From NCBI GenBank assembly GCA_963695375.1, contig OY968767.1:806001-870000 (forward strand): a DNA stretch of 64,000 nucleotides, in the 5' to 3' direction. Shown here piece by piece: positions 43,217-51,612 of this stretch (the first letter of the stretch is position 1; each line of letters begins with the position of its first letter). This DNA comes from JACCVL01 sp963695375 (lineage in GTDB: Bacteria > Actinomycetota > Actinomycetes > Propionibacteriales > Nocardioidaceae). The translations under genes were made by a program, and so were the position numbers. The notes beneath the pieces are model-generated. The model did no database searches. It was not told the DNA's origin and saw only the letters and a program-made list of their open reading frames with translations.

Positions 43217-44467
43217 ATGGCACTGCGCGGTCGGGGTCCCAAGGTTCTGGCCGTCGTCCTCGCGGGCGGCGAGGGGAAGCGGCTGCTGCCGTTGACCGCC
43301 GACCGGGCCAAGCCTGCGGTCCCCTACGGCGGGATCTACCGGCTGATCGACTTCGCCCTGTCCAACGTGGTCAACTCCGGGTACCTCAAGGTCGTCGTTC
43401 TCACGCAGTACAAGAGCCACAGCCTCGACCGGCACGTGACGCAGACCTGGCGGATGTCCGCGCTGCTCGGCAACTACGTGGCCCCGGTGCCGGCGCAGCA
43501 GCGGGTCGGCAAGCGCTGGTATCTCGGCAGCGGGGACGCGATCTTCCAAAGCCTCAACCTGGTCCGCGACGAGCGCCCCGACATCATCGTGGTCGTCGGA
43601 GCCGATCACGTGTACCGGATGGACTTCTCCCAGATGGTGCACGCCCACGTGGAGTCCGGGGCGGCAGCCACGGTCGCGGCCATCCGCCAGCCGATCGCGC
43701 TGGCGAACCAGTTCGGCGTCATCGACGTCGAACCGTCCGACGTCGGGCGGATCCGGGAGTTCCTGGAGAAGCCGTCGGCGCCGCAGGGCCTGCCCGACGC
43801 GCCGGGCGAGGTTCTCGCCTCGATGGGCAACTACGTGTTCGACAGCGACGCGCTGGTCGAGGCCGTCTCCGCCGACGCCGGTGACGAGTCCAGCCGGCAC
43901 GACATGGGTGGCGACATCGTGCCCGCCTTCGCCCGGAAGGGGGAGGCCGGTGTCTACGACTTCAAGGACAACGACGTTCCCGGTGCCACCGATCGGGACC
44001 GGGCGTACTGGCGTGACGTCGGGACGATCGGCAGCTACCACGAGGCGCACCTCGACCTGGTGAGCGAGCTACCGATCTTCAACCTCTACAACGAGTCCTG
44101 GCCGATCTACACCGACTACGGTCCGCTGGCCCCGGCAAAGCTCGTGCACGGCGCCGACGGTCGGACCGCCGACGTGGACCAGGCCCTGCTGTCCCCGGGG
44201 GTGGTGGTGGCCGGCGGCACGGTACGCCGCTCGGTGCTCTCGCCGCGCACCTACGTCGACGCGAGGGCGACGGTCACCGACTCGGTGCTGCTGCACGGGG
44301 TCCGAGTGGGCGCCGGCGCCGAGGTGCGCCGCGCCATCGTCGACAAGAACGTCGAGGTCCCGCCAGGCGTCCGAATCGGGGTGGACGCGGAGGAGGACCG
44401 GGAACGTGGGCTGACCGTCGAGGACGGGCTGGTGGTGCTCGGCAAGGGGGAGACCGTCCCCGGCTGA
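43217..44467 (+). CDS. glgC: glucose-1-phosphate adenylyltransferase
   Basis: A 416-residue enzyme making ADP-glucose from ATP and glucose-1-phosphate, the first committed step of glycogen and alpha-glucan synthesis. It has the N-terminal nucleotide loop VLAGGEGKRLLPLTADRAKPAVPYGG, DHVYRMD with the metal Asp, FLEKP with the glucose-1-phosphate Lys, and a C-terminal left-handed beta-helix (VRRSVLSPRTYVDARATVTDSVLLHGVRVG). It is regulated allosterically in this family. The ADP-glucose goes to the divergently encoded GlgA/GlgM. Confidence 0.95.
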   Translation: MALRGRGPKVLAVVLAGGEGKRLLPLTADRAKPAVPYGGIYRLIDFALSNVVNSGYLKVVVLTQYKSHSLDRHVTQTWRMSALLGNYVAPVPAQQRVGKRWYLGSGDAIFQSLNLVRDERPDIIVVVGADHVYRMDFSQMVHAHVESGAAATVAAIRQPIALANQFGVIDVEPSDVGRIREFLEKPSAPQGLPDAPGEVLASMGNYVFDSDALVEAVSADAGDESSRHDMGGDIVPAFARKGEAGVYDFKDNDVPGATDRDRAYWRDVGTIGSYHEAHLDLVSELPIFNLYNESWPIYTDYGPLAPAKLVHGADGRTADVDQALLSPGVVVAGGTVRRSVLSPRTYVDARATVTDSVLLHGVRVGAGAEVRRAIVDKNVEVPPGVRIGVDAEEDRERGLTVEDGLVVLGKGETVPG

Positions 44468-44592
44468 CCGGGTGGGGTGGTCGGATTCAGGCGGCTGCGA
44501 CGAACCCCTTCCGCTGCCTTCGCGCGCGGGTCTAGCGTCGAGCCCGGGCGCACGGGGAGCCGCCCGGTGCGCCGGATGTGGAGGTGGAACGG

Positions 44593-44982
44593 ATGCACGG
44601 ACGCGTGATGCACTTCGAGGTGCCGTTCGACGACGGTGAGCGGGCCCGCGACTTCTACCGAGACGTCTTCGGGTGGAACCTGATGGAGATGCCGGAGCTG
44701 AACTACACGATCGCGGCGTCGGGTCCGACCTCGGACCAGGGCATGCCGGAGGAGCCCGGCTTCATCAACGGCGGAATGATGCGGCGCGACGAAGGCCCCG
44801 CGGACGGGCCCGTGCTGGTGGTCGGAGTCGACAGCATCGACACCGCGCTGGGACACGTGGAGAAGCTCGGTGGCAGCACGGTGCTGCCCCGCCAAGCGGT
44901 CTCTGACATGGGTTTCGTCGCCTACTTCAAGGACCCCGAGGGGAACCTCCTCGGGATGTGGGAGAACGCACCGCAGAGCTGA
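44593..44982 (+). CDS. VOC family (glyoxalase-like) protein
   Basis: A 129-residue single vicinal-oxygen-chelate domain pair. MHFEVPFDDGERARDFYRDVFGWNL is the first beta-alpha-beta-beta-beta half, and the second half ends with FKDPEGNLLGMWE, whose Glu is a standard metal ligand. It probably dimerises to bind a metal and a small substrate. The ATG at 44593 is chosen because GGAGG lies eight bases upstream; a GTG five codons earlier overlaps that site. Confidence 0.87.
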   Translation: MHGRVMHFEVPFDDGERARDFYRDVFGWNLMEMPELNYTIAASGPTSDQGMPEEPGFINGGMMRRDEGPADGPVLVVGVDSIDTALGHVEKLGGSTVLPRQAVSDMGFVAYFKDPEGNLLGMWENAPQS

Positions 44983-44990
44983 CCGGAGCG

Positions 44991-46157
44991 TCAGGGCAGA
45001 AACGCCGGGACGGCCACAACGGCGGCGGCGTCGCTCGGGGTGATCGTCTCGTCGTACCCACCGACGATGAGGACGCGGCCACCGGCGATCTCGGTCGCGG
45101 TCGAGAAGAGGGTGGCGGGGCCGAGCGCGCCGGCGCTGGCCGGAACCGCGCGCAGCGTGCGGGCCCTCGGGTCGAGGACGACCAGGCTCGGTCCACCCGC
45201 GACCACGACCCGGCCGTCGGCGAGCGTCGCCACCGCGTCGGCGATCTTGTACCGCCCCTCGGGTAGGGCGGGTCCGGGTGCGGACCGTCCGGTGCCGAGG
45301 GACAGCAGCTCGGTGTCGCGGAACCGCGTCCTGCTCTCGGTGGTCGGCGCCCCACCGACCACCCAGACCCGACCGCCTGAGAGCTGGACGGCGGCGTGCT
45401 TGACCCGCGCTCGGTCGAGGTCCGGGCCCGGTGCCCACTGCTCGGTCGCCGCACACCAGATCGTCGTGGACGTGGTGGCCACGTCCCGGGTGCCGGTCCC
45501 GCCGACGAGGAGGACGCAGGGACCAGTGTCCGTCGCGGTGTGACCGGTGCGCGGAGCGGCCAGGGGGGCGGCCCTGACCGATCTGCCTGTCGCGGGGTCG
45601 ACGATCTCCACCGTGCGCAGCGCGTTCCCGTCGATACCGCGGCCACCGGTGACGAGGACCCGGCCGTCCGGCAGCAGCGTCGCGGTGTGGTCGGCGCGAG
45701 CGTCGAGCAGCTCGCCCGCGGCCGAGAAGGCGGCCGTCGCCGGGTCGTAGAGCTCCAAGGAGGCTGTGGGCGGCGCGCCTTCGCCCGGGTATCCACCGGC
45801 GACCAGCACCCGCCCGTCGGCGAGCAGTGTCGCCGTGTGGCTGAGGCGCGGCTGCTGCATCGTCCCGACCGCTCGGACGCCTTCCCCGACGCCGACCACG
45901 ACGGCACGGGCGGCGACGTCGGTGCCGGAGCACCCAGCCGTCGAGCAGCCACCGGTCAGCAGGACCGAGCCGTCGTCGAGGGCGGTGGCCCGGTGCACGG
46001 CTCTCGGCGCGCCGACGTCCAGGACCGTCGACGGTTCGCCGACCGCCGGCACGTCCTCCCGGCCGGACCCGGGGTCCGGGTTGGGAGCGCCGGTGCATCC
46101 GGCGGCCGCGAGCAGCAGCGCGAGGACGCCGGCTGCGGTGCGGAGCACATCGGCCAT
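44991..46157 (-). CDS. kelch-repeat lipoprotein
   Basis: A 388-residue exported lipoprotein with the lipobox LLLAAAGC (Cys about 21). Six kelch-like blades follow, each with an R/H-x-A-x-L-L-x-D-G-R-V-L-V-x-G-G core: HRATALDDGSVLLTGG, HTATLLADGRVLVAGG, HTATLLPDGRVLVTGG, HAAVQLSGGRVWVVGG, AVATLADGRVVVAGG and TATEIAGGRVLIVGG. The fold is a beta-propeller resembling galactose-oxidase central domains, without the oxidase's copper ligands that I can see. The function is probably surface binding. A CACACT -10 lies five bases before the ATG. Confidence 0.85.
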   Translation of the reverse strand: MADVLRTAAGVLALLLAAAGCTGAPNPDPGSGREDVPAVGEPSTVLDVGAPRAVHRATALDDGSVLLTGGCSTAGCSGTDVAARAVVVGVGEGVRAVGTMQQPRLSHTATLLADGRVLVAGGYPGEGAPPTASLELYDPATAAFSAAGELLDARADHTATLLPDGRVLVTGGRGIDGNALRTVEIVDPATGRSVRAAPLAAPRTGHTATDTGPCVLLVGGTGTRDVATTSTTIWCAATEQWAPGPDLDRARVKHAAVQLSGGRVWVVGGAPTTESRTRFRDTELLSLGTGRSAPGPALPEGRYKIADAVATLADGRVVVAGGPSLVVLDPRARTLRAVPASAGALGPATLFSTATEIAGGRVLIVGGYDETITPSDAAAVVAVPAFLP

Positions 46158-46486
46158 GGCTCAGTGTGCCCGGAGCCACAACCGCCCCGTCAGCGGAGGT
46201 GCCGCCAGCCTCTGCCCCCGCGACGAGCGGCTCGCTCGGGTGCAAGCGCTCCCCCGTAGGTCGCTGCCAGCTCGCGGGCCGGGCGACGACCCCGTGACAC
46301 TCGTACTGGTCGATAGCGCCAGGTCGGTTCGACCGGTCGACACTGTGCACCCGCCGCCGACGACCGGGTCGAGGTCGCGCCGGGTCGAGGCCGAGCACAT
46401 TCCCCGGCGGCCGCCGGGCGACTCGGAGCGGTCGGAACGGGCTGAGACGTGCTGCCCATGCCGCCGGTTCCTGACACCATGAGCGG
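46158..46486. other. divergent intergenic region, kelch lipoprotein / zinc ribbon
   Basis: 329 bases with no credible gene. The ends hold leaderless-type -10 elements for both flanking genes (CACACT at 46168-46163 on the minus strand, CACCAT at 46475-46480 on the plus strand). I see no repeat or structured RNA in the middle. Confidence 0.4.
46475..46480 (+). promoter_or_regulatory. leaderless -10 (CACCAT) for zinc-ribbon gene
   Basis: CACCAT ends six bases before the ATG at 46487. No Shine-Dalgarno is present. Confidence 0.5.
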
Positions 46487-46795
46487 ATGACCACCAGCCT
46501 GACCTGCCCCAAGTGCGCGGGCGAGATGCGCAGCTACGAGCGCAACGGCGTCACCGTCGACCAGTGCACCGAGTGCCGCGGGATCTTCCTCGACCGCGGC
46601 GAGCTGGAACACCTGATCGCGGCCGACTCCCGAGCACACACGTCCGCGCCGGCGGCGGCGCCCCCGCCCCGCTCGGACTCGCACGACTACCGCCGCGACC
46701 ACGACGAGCACCGGGGGTCGTCCGGGTCGTCTGGGTCGTCTGGGTCGTACTCGTCCAAGCGGAAGAAGCACTGGGTCGAGGAGCTGTTCGGCTGA
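46487..46795 (+). CDS. TFIIB-type zinc-ribbon protein
   Basis: A 102-residue protein. The N-terminal zinc ribbon has two CxxC knuckles, CPKC and CTEC, followed by RGIFLDRGELEHL, the standard ending of the zf-TFIIB family. Then come a low-complexity linker with a GSS repeat (encoded by tandem 9-base units) and a basic C-terminal SKRKKHWVEELFG motif that recurs in this family. The function is unknown; a nucleic-acid or protein-binding role is usual. Confidence 0.87.
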   Translation: MTTSLTCPKCAGEMRSYERNGVTVDQCTECRGIFLDRGELEHLIAADSRAHTSAPAAAPPPRSDSHDYRRDHDEHRGSSGSSGSSGSYSSKRKKHWVEELFG

Positions 46796-46859
46796 GGCGC
46801 CGCGGGCTCACCGACCCAGCCCCCCGACCGATGATTCCCTCCTCAACCGCGTCACACGG

Positions 46860-48176
46860 TCAATCGCCGGCCGGCCTGCTGGCGTAGGCACCGGTCGGCG
46901 CGGGACCCGGGCCGTCGGCCTGGACGACCGCGCCGGAGGCCAGCAGAGCGTCGACATCGGCGATCCCCCAGTCCGTCAGCGCGGTCCGGGTGTCCGCGCC
47001 GGCTGCCCGTGGTGGAGGCGCCGACAGCGCGGCCGGCGTCCGTGAGAACCGCGGCGCCGGTGCCGGCTGCCGCACACCGGCGTGCTCGACGTAGGTGCCC
47101 CTGGCGGACAGCTGCGGGTCCGCGGGCGCCTCCGCGAGCGATCGCACCGCCGACACGCAGGCATCCGTCCCCGCGAAGACCGCGAGCCACTCGTCCCGGG
47201 TCCGGTTGCCGATCCGGTCGGCCAGCGCGGTCCGCAGCCGTCCCCAGCCCGCCGGATCGTCCCGATCGGGCAGCGTCGGGTCGTCGGCGAGGCCGAGCCC
47301 GTCGAGGAACTGCCGGTAGAACTGCGGCTCCAGCGGCGCGACGGCGATGTCGAGGCCGTCCGCACAGGTGTAGGTGGTGTAGAACGGCGCGCTCCCGTCC
47401 AGCAGGTTCGCCCCGCGGCGGTCCTGCCACCACCCGGCCGCTAGCTGACCGGTCACCATCGTGGTCAGGTGGGCCACCCCGTCCACGACCGCGGCGTCCA
47501 CGACCTGGCCGCGACCGGAGCGACGCGCCTCCAGCAGTGCCGCGAGCACACCGACGACGAGGTACAGCGCGCCGCCGCCGAAGTCACCGAGCAGGTTCAG
47601 CGGGGGGCGGGGCGGCCGGTCCGGCTCGCCGGTGGCGTGCAGCGCTCCGGTGACCGCGAGGTAGGTGAGGTCGTGCCCGGCCGCGGTGGCGAGCGGTCCG
47701 TCCTGCCCCCAACCGGTCATCCGGCCGTACACCAGCGCCGGGTTGACCGCCCGGCAGTCCTCGGGGCCGACGCCGAGGCGCTCGGCGACCCCGGGCCGGA
47801 ACCCCTCGAGGAGGACGTCGGCGCGCTCGGCCAACGCGAGCACGACGTGAACGCCGTCCGCGTGCTTGAGATCGACGGCCACCGACGGCCGGCCCCGGGT
47901 GAGCAGGTCGTAGGCCGGCGGGGCCGGCGCGAGCGCGTTGCCACCCGGCCGGTCCACTCGGATCACCTCGGCGCCGAGGTCGGCGAGCAGCATGGCGGCG
48001 AACGGGCCGGGACCGATGCCCGCGAGCTCGACCACGCGGACCCCGGTCAGCGGCCCGCCGGAAGCGCTGGGGGCTGGTCGGCCGTCGGGGGCAGGTCGGT
48101 CGGTGCGGGGAGGTCGGTCGGTGGAGGCGGGCGAGGGTCGGGCCGGGCGGTCCGGCTCGCCGCTGGGCTCGGGCAT
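46860..48176 (-). CDS. CaiB/BaiF-family CoA transferase / alpha-methylacyl-CoA racemase-like
   Basis: A 438-residue class-III CoA-transferase-fold protein. It has GVRVVELAGIGPGPFAAMLLADLGAEVIRVD, DLKHADG, YGRMTGWGQDGPLA, GHDLTYLAVTGAL and a GGGALYLVVGVLAALLEARRSGRGQVVD segment, all typical of alpha-methylacyl-CoA racemases. The Asp in GHDLTYL is the likely catalytic acid. A Pro/Arg/Asp-rich N-terminal extension of about 42 residues precedes the fold. The ATG at 48176 is supported by a CAGAAT -10 seven bases upstream, so the extension is probably translated. Confidence 0.85.
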   Translation of the reverse strand: MPEPSGEPDRPARPSPASTDRPPRTDRPAPDGRPAPSASGGPLTGVRVVELAGIGPGPFAAMLLADLGAEVIRVDRPGGNALAPAPPAYDLLTRGRPSVAVDLKHADGVHVVLALAERADVLLEGFRPGVAERLGVGPEDCRAVNPALVYGRMTGWGQDGPLATAAGHDLTYLAVTGALHATGEPDRPPRPPLNLLGDFGGGALYLVVGVLAALLEARRSGRGQVVDAAVVDGVAHLTTMVTGQLAAGWWQDRRGANLLDGSAPFYTTYTCADGLDIAVAPLEPQFYRQFLDGLGLADDPTLPDRDDPAGWGRLRTALADRIGNRTRDEWLAVFAGTDACVSAVRSLAEAPADPQLSARGTYVEHAGVRQPAPAPRFSRTPAALSAPPPRAAGADTRTALTDWGIADVDALLASGAVVQADGPGPAPTGAYASRPAGD

Positions 48177-48183
48177 GGCGGTG

Positions 48184-48189
48184 ATTCTG
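48184..48189 (-). promoter_or_regulatory. leaderless -10 (CAGAAT) for CoA-transferase gene
   Basis: On the minus strand CAGAAT ends seven bases before the ATG at 48176. It decides the start codon of a gene with an atypical N-terminal extension. Confidence 0.5.
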
Positions 48190-48267
48190 ACAGCAGCGAC
48201 GCCGGCGTCCTCCGGTGCCGGAATCGAAAGCAGGTGCCCGGCTTGGGACCCCGGCGCCCGCCTTTCC

Positions 48268-48451
48268 TCACGATCCGCGACTTCTGCAGCCCCTGGGGAC
48301 GTGCGGCCACGGCGTGCTCCGCGGGCGCCGGAGGCCTGATCCGCCGTGCGACGAGGCAGCTCTGCAGAAGTCGCGGATCGTGAGAGGGCGGGGATGGCGG
48401 GGATGGCGGGAGGGCGGGGAGGTACGAACCTGCAAAAGTCGCGGATCGTGA
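48268..48451. repeat. cluster of three dispersed-repeat copies, one facing two
   Basis: A forward copy at 48268-48289 (TCACGATCCGCGACTT then CTGCAG) faces reverse copies at 48362-48383 and 48430-48451. The first pair is a perfect 22-bp inverted repeat with a 72-base spacer, enough for a very stable hairpin in RNA or ssDNA. The second reverse copy has TTTTGCAG instead of TTCTGCAG. Confidence 0.88.
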
Positions 48452-48483
48452 GGGTGGGGGGAGGGGCGGGGAGGAGGGGTGGG

Positions 48484-49242
48484 TCAGCCGGCGCGGAAAC
48501 GGCGCAGGTACGCGGCGGTCCGTTCCCGCTGCGGAGCGCCGAGCACCTGAGCGGCCGGCCCCTCCTCGTGCACCACACCGTCGTGCAGGTAGGCCACCCG
48601 ATCAGCGACGTCGCGGGCGAAGGCGAGCTCGTGCGTCGCGATCAGCATGGTCATCCCGTCCGCCCGCAGCTCGGCGACCATGTCGAGCACCTCGCCCACC
48701 AGCTCGGGGTCGAGCGCCGAGGTGACCTCGTCGAGCAGGAGCAGCCGCGGGCCGGTGGCGACCGCGCGCACCAGCGCCACCCGCTGCTGCTGACCGCCGG
48801 ACAGACTGTCCGGGTACGAATCCGCCTTGTCGGAGAGGCCGAACCGCTCCAGCAGCCGGGACGCCTCCGCGCCGGCCGCCGCCCGGCTCCGACGCTGGAC
48901 CACCCGCGGCGCGAGCGTCACGTTCTCCCGCACGGTCAGGTGCGGGAACAGGTTGTAGGCCTGGAAGACCACGCCGATCTCCCGGCGCACCCGGTCGGGG
49001 TTGACGCTCGGATCCGTCACGTCCCGTCCGTCCAACGAGATGGTGCCGTCGTCGACCGGCTCCAGCAGGTCGACGCACCGCAGCAGCGTGGACTTGCCGG
49101 ACCCGCTGGCACCGATCAGGCAGACCACCTCACCGGCGCCGAGGCTCAGGTCGATGCCGCGCAGCACGTCGTGGCTGCCGTAGCGGCGCCGCAGCCGCTC
49201 GATCTCGAGCACCCGCACCCCCGCCCGCTCCGACCCGGTCAC
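48484..49242 (-). CDS. polar amino-acid ABC transporter ATP-binding protein
   Basis: A 252-residue GlnQ/HisP-type ATPase: Walker A IGASGSGKSTLLRCVDLL, Q-loop VVFQAYNLFPHLTVREN, signature LSGGQQQRVALVRA, Walker B LLLLDEVTSALDPE and the H-loop ATHELAFARDV. It drives uptake through the permease encoded just before it. The GTG overlaps the permease stop by four bases. The operon order is binding protein, permease, ATPase. Confidence 0.93.
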   Translation of the reverse strand: MTGSERAGVRVLEIERLRRRYGSHDVLRGIDLSLGAGEVVCLIGASGSGKSTLLRCVDLLEPVDDGTISLDGRDVTDPSVNPDRVRREIGVVFQAYNLFPHLTVRENVTLAPRVVQRRSRAAAGAEASRLLERFGLSDKADSYPDSLSGGQQQRVALVRAVATGPRLLLLDEVTSALDPELVGEVLDMVAELRADGMTMLIATHELAFARDVADRVAYLHDGVVHEEGPAAQVLGAPQRERTAAYLRRFRAG

Positions 49243-50072
49243 GACAGACCCTGCTCGCGCCGGACCTGGCGCAGCGCCAGCCAGTCGGTCAGCCGGGCGA
49301 TCGGCACGGTGACCGCGATGAAGAAGGCCGCGGTCACGACGTAGGGGGTGAAGTCGAAGTTCGCCTTCGCCTGGATGTCGGCGGCCCGCAGCGCCTCGAC
49401 CAGGCCCACCGACGCCAGCAGCGCCGTGTCCTTCTGCAGCGACACGAAGTCGTTCAGCAGCGGCGGCAGCACCCGGCGCATCGCCTGCGGCAGCACCACC
49501 CGGCGCATCGACTGCCCGTAGGTGAGACCGAGCGCACGGGCGCTCAGCGCCTGGCTCGGATGGACCGACACGATTCCGGCCCGGACCACCTCGGCCACGT
49601 ACGCGCCGTATGACAGCGTGAGCGCGATGACGCCCAGCCAGAACAGGCTGCTCGGGACCCCCTGCAGCTCCAGCGCCGGGAACCCGAAGGCCACCAGGTA
49701 GACCACCAGCAGGGTCGGGGTGCCGCGGAAGATGTCGGTGTAGGCCACCGCCAGCAGCCGCAGCGGCGCCATCGCCGGCGCCGGCACCACTCGCACCAAC
49801 GCGACCAGCACCGCGACGGCGAGGATCAGCACCTCCGCGACGAGGAACAGCCGGACGTTGAGCCAGAAGGCGGCCGCGACCTCCGGAAGCGCCTCCCGTG
49901 CCTCGGCCGGATCGAGGTAGCGCACCTGAACAGCGGTCCAGCCAGGGGCGTGCGTGATCAGCCAGCCGAGCACCCCGAGCACGACGACGGTCGACGCCGC
50001 GGCCACCAGACCCCGCTGCAGCGATCGGCGGCGCCGGTAACGCTCGCGCGCCCGCTGGGTCTCGCTGACCAC
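49239..50072 (-). CDS. polar amino-acid ABC transporter permease
   Basis: A 277-residue membrane protein with about five or six TM helices and the HisM/GlnP-type EAA loop (VLPQAMRRVLPPLLNDFVSLQKDTALLASVG), which docks on the ATPase. A basic N-terminus (RARERYRRRRSLQRG) precedes TM1. The start is the GTG at 50072, 35 bases after the binding-protein stop; I found no in-frame start codon between. Only one permease gene is present, so it should form a homodimer. Confidence 0.9.
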   Translation of the reverse strand: MVSETQRARERYRRRRSLQRGLVAAASTVVVLGVLGWLITHAPGWTAVQVRYLDPAEAREALPEVAAAFWLNVRLFLVAEVLILAVAVLVALVRVVPAPAMAPLRLLAVAYTDIFRGTPTLLVVYLVAFGFPALELQGVPSSLFWLGVIALTLSYGAYVAEVVRAGIVSVHPSQALSARALGLTYGQSMRRVVLPQAMRRVLPPLLNDFVSLQKDTALLASVGLVEALRAADIQAKANFDFTPYVVTAAFFIAVTVPIARLTDWLALRQVRREQGLS

Positions 50073-50107
50073 CCAGTCCTCGTCGGCCGGCGCCGGGCCG
50101 GCGACGG

Positions 50108-51025
50108 TCAGGACAGCTCCGGTGCGTCGGCGGCGTCGGACAGCCAGCGCTTCTCCAGCTCGGCCAGCGTGCCGTCGGACTCCAACGCCTCCAACGCCTG
50201 GTTCACGCAGTCGACGAGCGGGTTGCCCTGCTCGAACAGCAGCCCGAACTGCTCGGTCTCCCCGCTGGTCGGCTGGAACTGGCCGACGATCACGCCGTCG
50301 TCGAGCTGGGCGGCGGTGATGAAGAAGGCGCTCGGCAGGTCGGCGACGATGGCGTCGACCTGCCCGTTCTGCAGCGCGTTGGTCGCCGCGTTCGTGTCGT
50401 CGAACACCGACGGATCCTGCGTCGGCTGGATCACCTCGGTGACCGCGGTGAGCGACGTCGTCCCGACCTGCGCGCCGATCTTCGCGTCGGCGAGCTCGGC
50501 GAGGCTGGTCGCGTCGGCGAACTCCGAGTCGCCCTCGGTGATCACCGCCTGCGCCGCGGTGTAGTAGCCGTCCGAGAAGGTCACCGACTCCGCGCGTTTC
50601 GGGGTGATCGAGATCTGGTTGATGTCGAAGTCGAACTTCTTGGCCCCCGGCTGGTAGCTGGCGTTGAACGGCACCGTCACCCAGTCGACCTCGTCCGGGG
50701 CGAAGCCGAGCTCCTCGGCCACCGCGTAGGCCACCGCGGACTCGTAGCCCTTGCCGTTGGTCGGGTCGTCGTTGACGAACCACGGCGGGTACGCCGGAGC
50801 GTCGGTCGCGATCGTGAGCCGCCCGTCGGCGTACGTCGGCAGCTGCTCCACGCTGCAGTCCGCCGCCCCGGCGTCGGTCGACCCGTCGGCGCCACCGGTG
50901 GCGGCGTCGCCCGACGAGTCGGACTCGTCCACCGGCGCGCAGGCGGCGAGGGCGAGGACGGCGGCGGTGGCGGTGACGGAGGCGGTGGCGAGCGTGGTGA
51001 GAGCCGATCGGAGCAGCACAGGCAT
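50108..51025 (-). CDS. amino-acid ABC transporter substrate-binding lipoprotein
   Basis: A 305-residue binding protein. The lipobox LALAAC anchors it near residue 29, followed by a Ser/Asp/Gly linker. Family-3 binding-protein features are LTIATDAPAYPPWFVNDD, GKGYESAVAYAVAEELG, FDFDINQISITPKRAESV, AKIGAQVGTTSL and DAIVADLPSAFF. The Asp and aromatic residues at the mouth suggest a polar or charged amino acid, but the ligand is not determined. A TACGAT -10 lies six bases before the ATG. Confidence 0.9.
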   Translation of the reverse strand: MPVLLRSALTTLATASVTATAAVLALAACAPVDESDSSGDAATGGADGSTDAGAADCSVEQLPTYADGRLTIATDAPAYPPWFVNDDPTNGKGYESAVAYAVAEELGFAPDEVDWVTVPFNASYQPGAKKFDFDINQISITPKRAESVTFSDGYYTAAQAVITEGDSEFADATSLAELADAKIGAQVGTTSLTAVTEVIQPTQDPSVFDDTNAATNALQNGQVDAIVADLPSAFFITAAQLDDGVIVGQFQPTSGETEQFGLLFEQGNPLVDCVNQALEALESDGTLAELEKRWLSDAADAPELS

Positions 51026-51031
51026 GCGGAG

Positions 51032-51037
51032 ATCGTA
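51032..51037 (-). promoter_or_regulatory. leaderless -10 (TACGAT) for amino-acid transporter operon
   Basis: On the minus strand TACGAT ends six bases before the ATG at 51025. Confidence 0.6.
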
Positions 51038-51097
51038 GGTGCCCGGCCCCGACCGCGTCCGCCGTCTCGCCAACGGGTCGGGTGGCGCCGACCGAGG

Positions 51098-51103
51098 CAG
51101 GAT
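51098..51103 (+). promoter_or_regulatory. leaderless -10 (CAGGAT) for PPOX gene
   Basis: CAGGAT ends six bases before the ATG at 51110. The gap to the divergent transporter operon is 84 bases. Confidence 0.6.
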
Positions 51104-51109
51104 GGCGAC

Positions 51110-51565
51110 ATGGCATCCGACCCCAGCGGCCTCGGCCACGACCTCGACCCCCGGCTGGTGCGGCTGCTCGGCACCCGACCGTTCGGCGTCCTCGTGACCC
51201 TCAAGCGGGACGGTCGGCCACAGCTGTCCAACGTCCTGCACGCGTGGGACGGCACCGAACGCACGCTGCGCATCTCGGTCACCGACACCCGCGCGAAGGT
51301 GGCCAACCTGCGACGCGACCCCCGAGCCAGCTACCACGTGAGTACGCCGGCCGGCTGGTCGTACACGGTGGCCGAGGGACTGGCCGAGCTCGGTCCGGTG
51401 ACCCGGGCACCCGATGACGCCGCCGCCGACGATCTGGTCGCTCTCTACCGCGACCTGCAGGGTGAGCACCCGGACTGGGCGGAGTACCGCGCCGCGATGG
51501 TGGCCGAGCAGCGGCTGGTGCTGCGGGTGGTCGTGCACCGGGTCTACGGGAGCGCGCGCGACTGA
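51110..51565 (+). CDS. PPOX-class F420-dependent oxidoreductase
   Basis: A 151-residue split-barrel flavin/deazaflavin protein. RLLGTRPFGVLVTLKRDGRPQLSNV starts the barrel; RISVTDTRAKVANLRRDPRASYHV and WSYTVAEGLAEL follow, and it ends with VLRVVVHRVYG. This is the pattern of the actinobacterial PPOX-class F420-dependent group. The substrate is unknown. The start is supported by its leaderless -10. Confidence 0.87.
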   Translation: MASDPSGLGHDLDPRLVRLLGTRPFGVLVTLKRDGRPQLSNVLHAWDGTERTLRISVTDTRAKVANLRRDPRASYHVSTPAGWSYTVAEGLAELGPVTRAPDDAAADDLVALYRDLQGEHPDWAEYRAAMVAEQRLVLRVVVHRVYGSARD

Positions 51566-51600
51566 CGCTCACCATCAGTGACTGGACGGTCACGATCGGG

Positions 51601-51606
51601 CAGGAT
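51601..51606 (+). promoter_or_regulatory. leaderless -10 (CAGGAT) for L,D-transpeptidase gene
   Basis: CAGGAT ends six bases before the ATG at 51613, identical in sequence and spacing to the element of the preceding gene. Confidence 0.6.
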
Positions 51607-51612
51607 GCCTCG

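Larger units (their letters stand above)
48177..48483. other. intergenic region with repeat cluster
   Basis: About 307 bases between the CoA-transferase start and the ABC ATPase stop. It contains the leaderless -10 of the former (CAGAAT, 48189-48184) and three copies of the dispersed repeat. No gene is seen. Confidence 0.7.
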
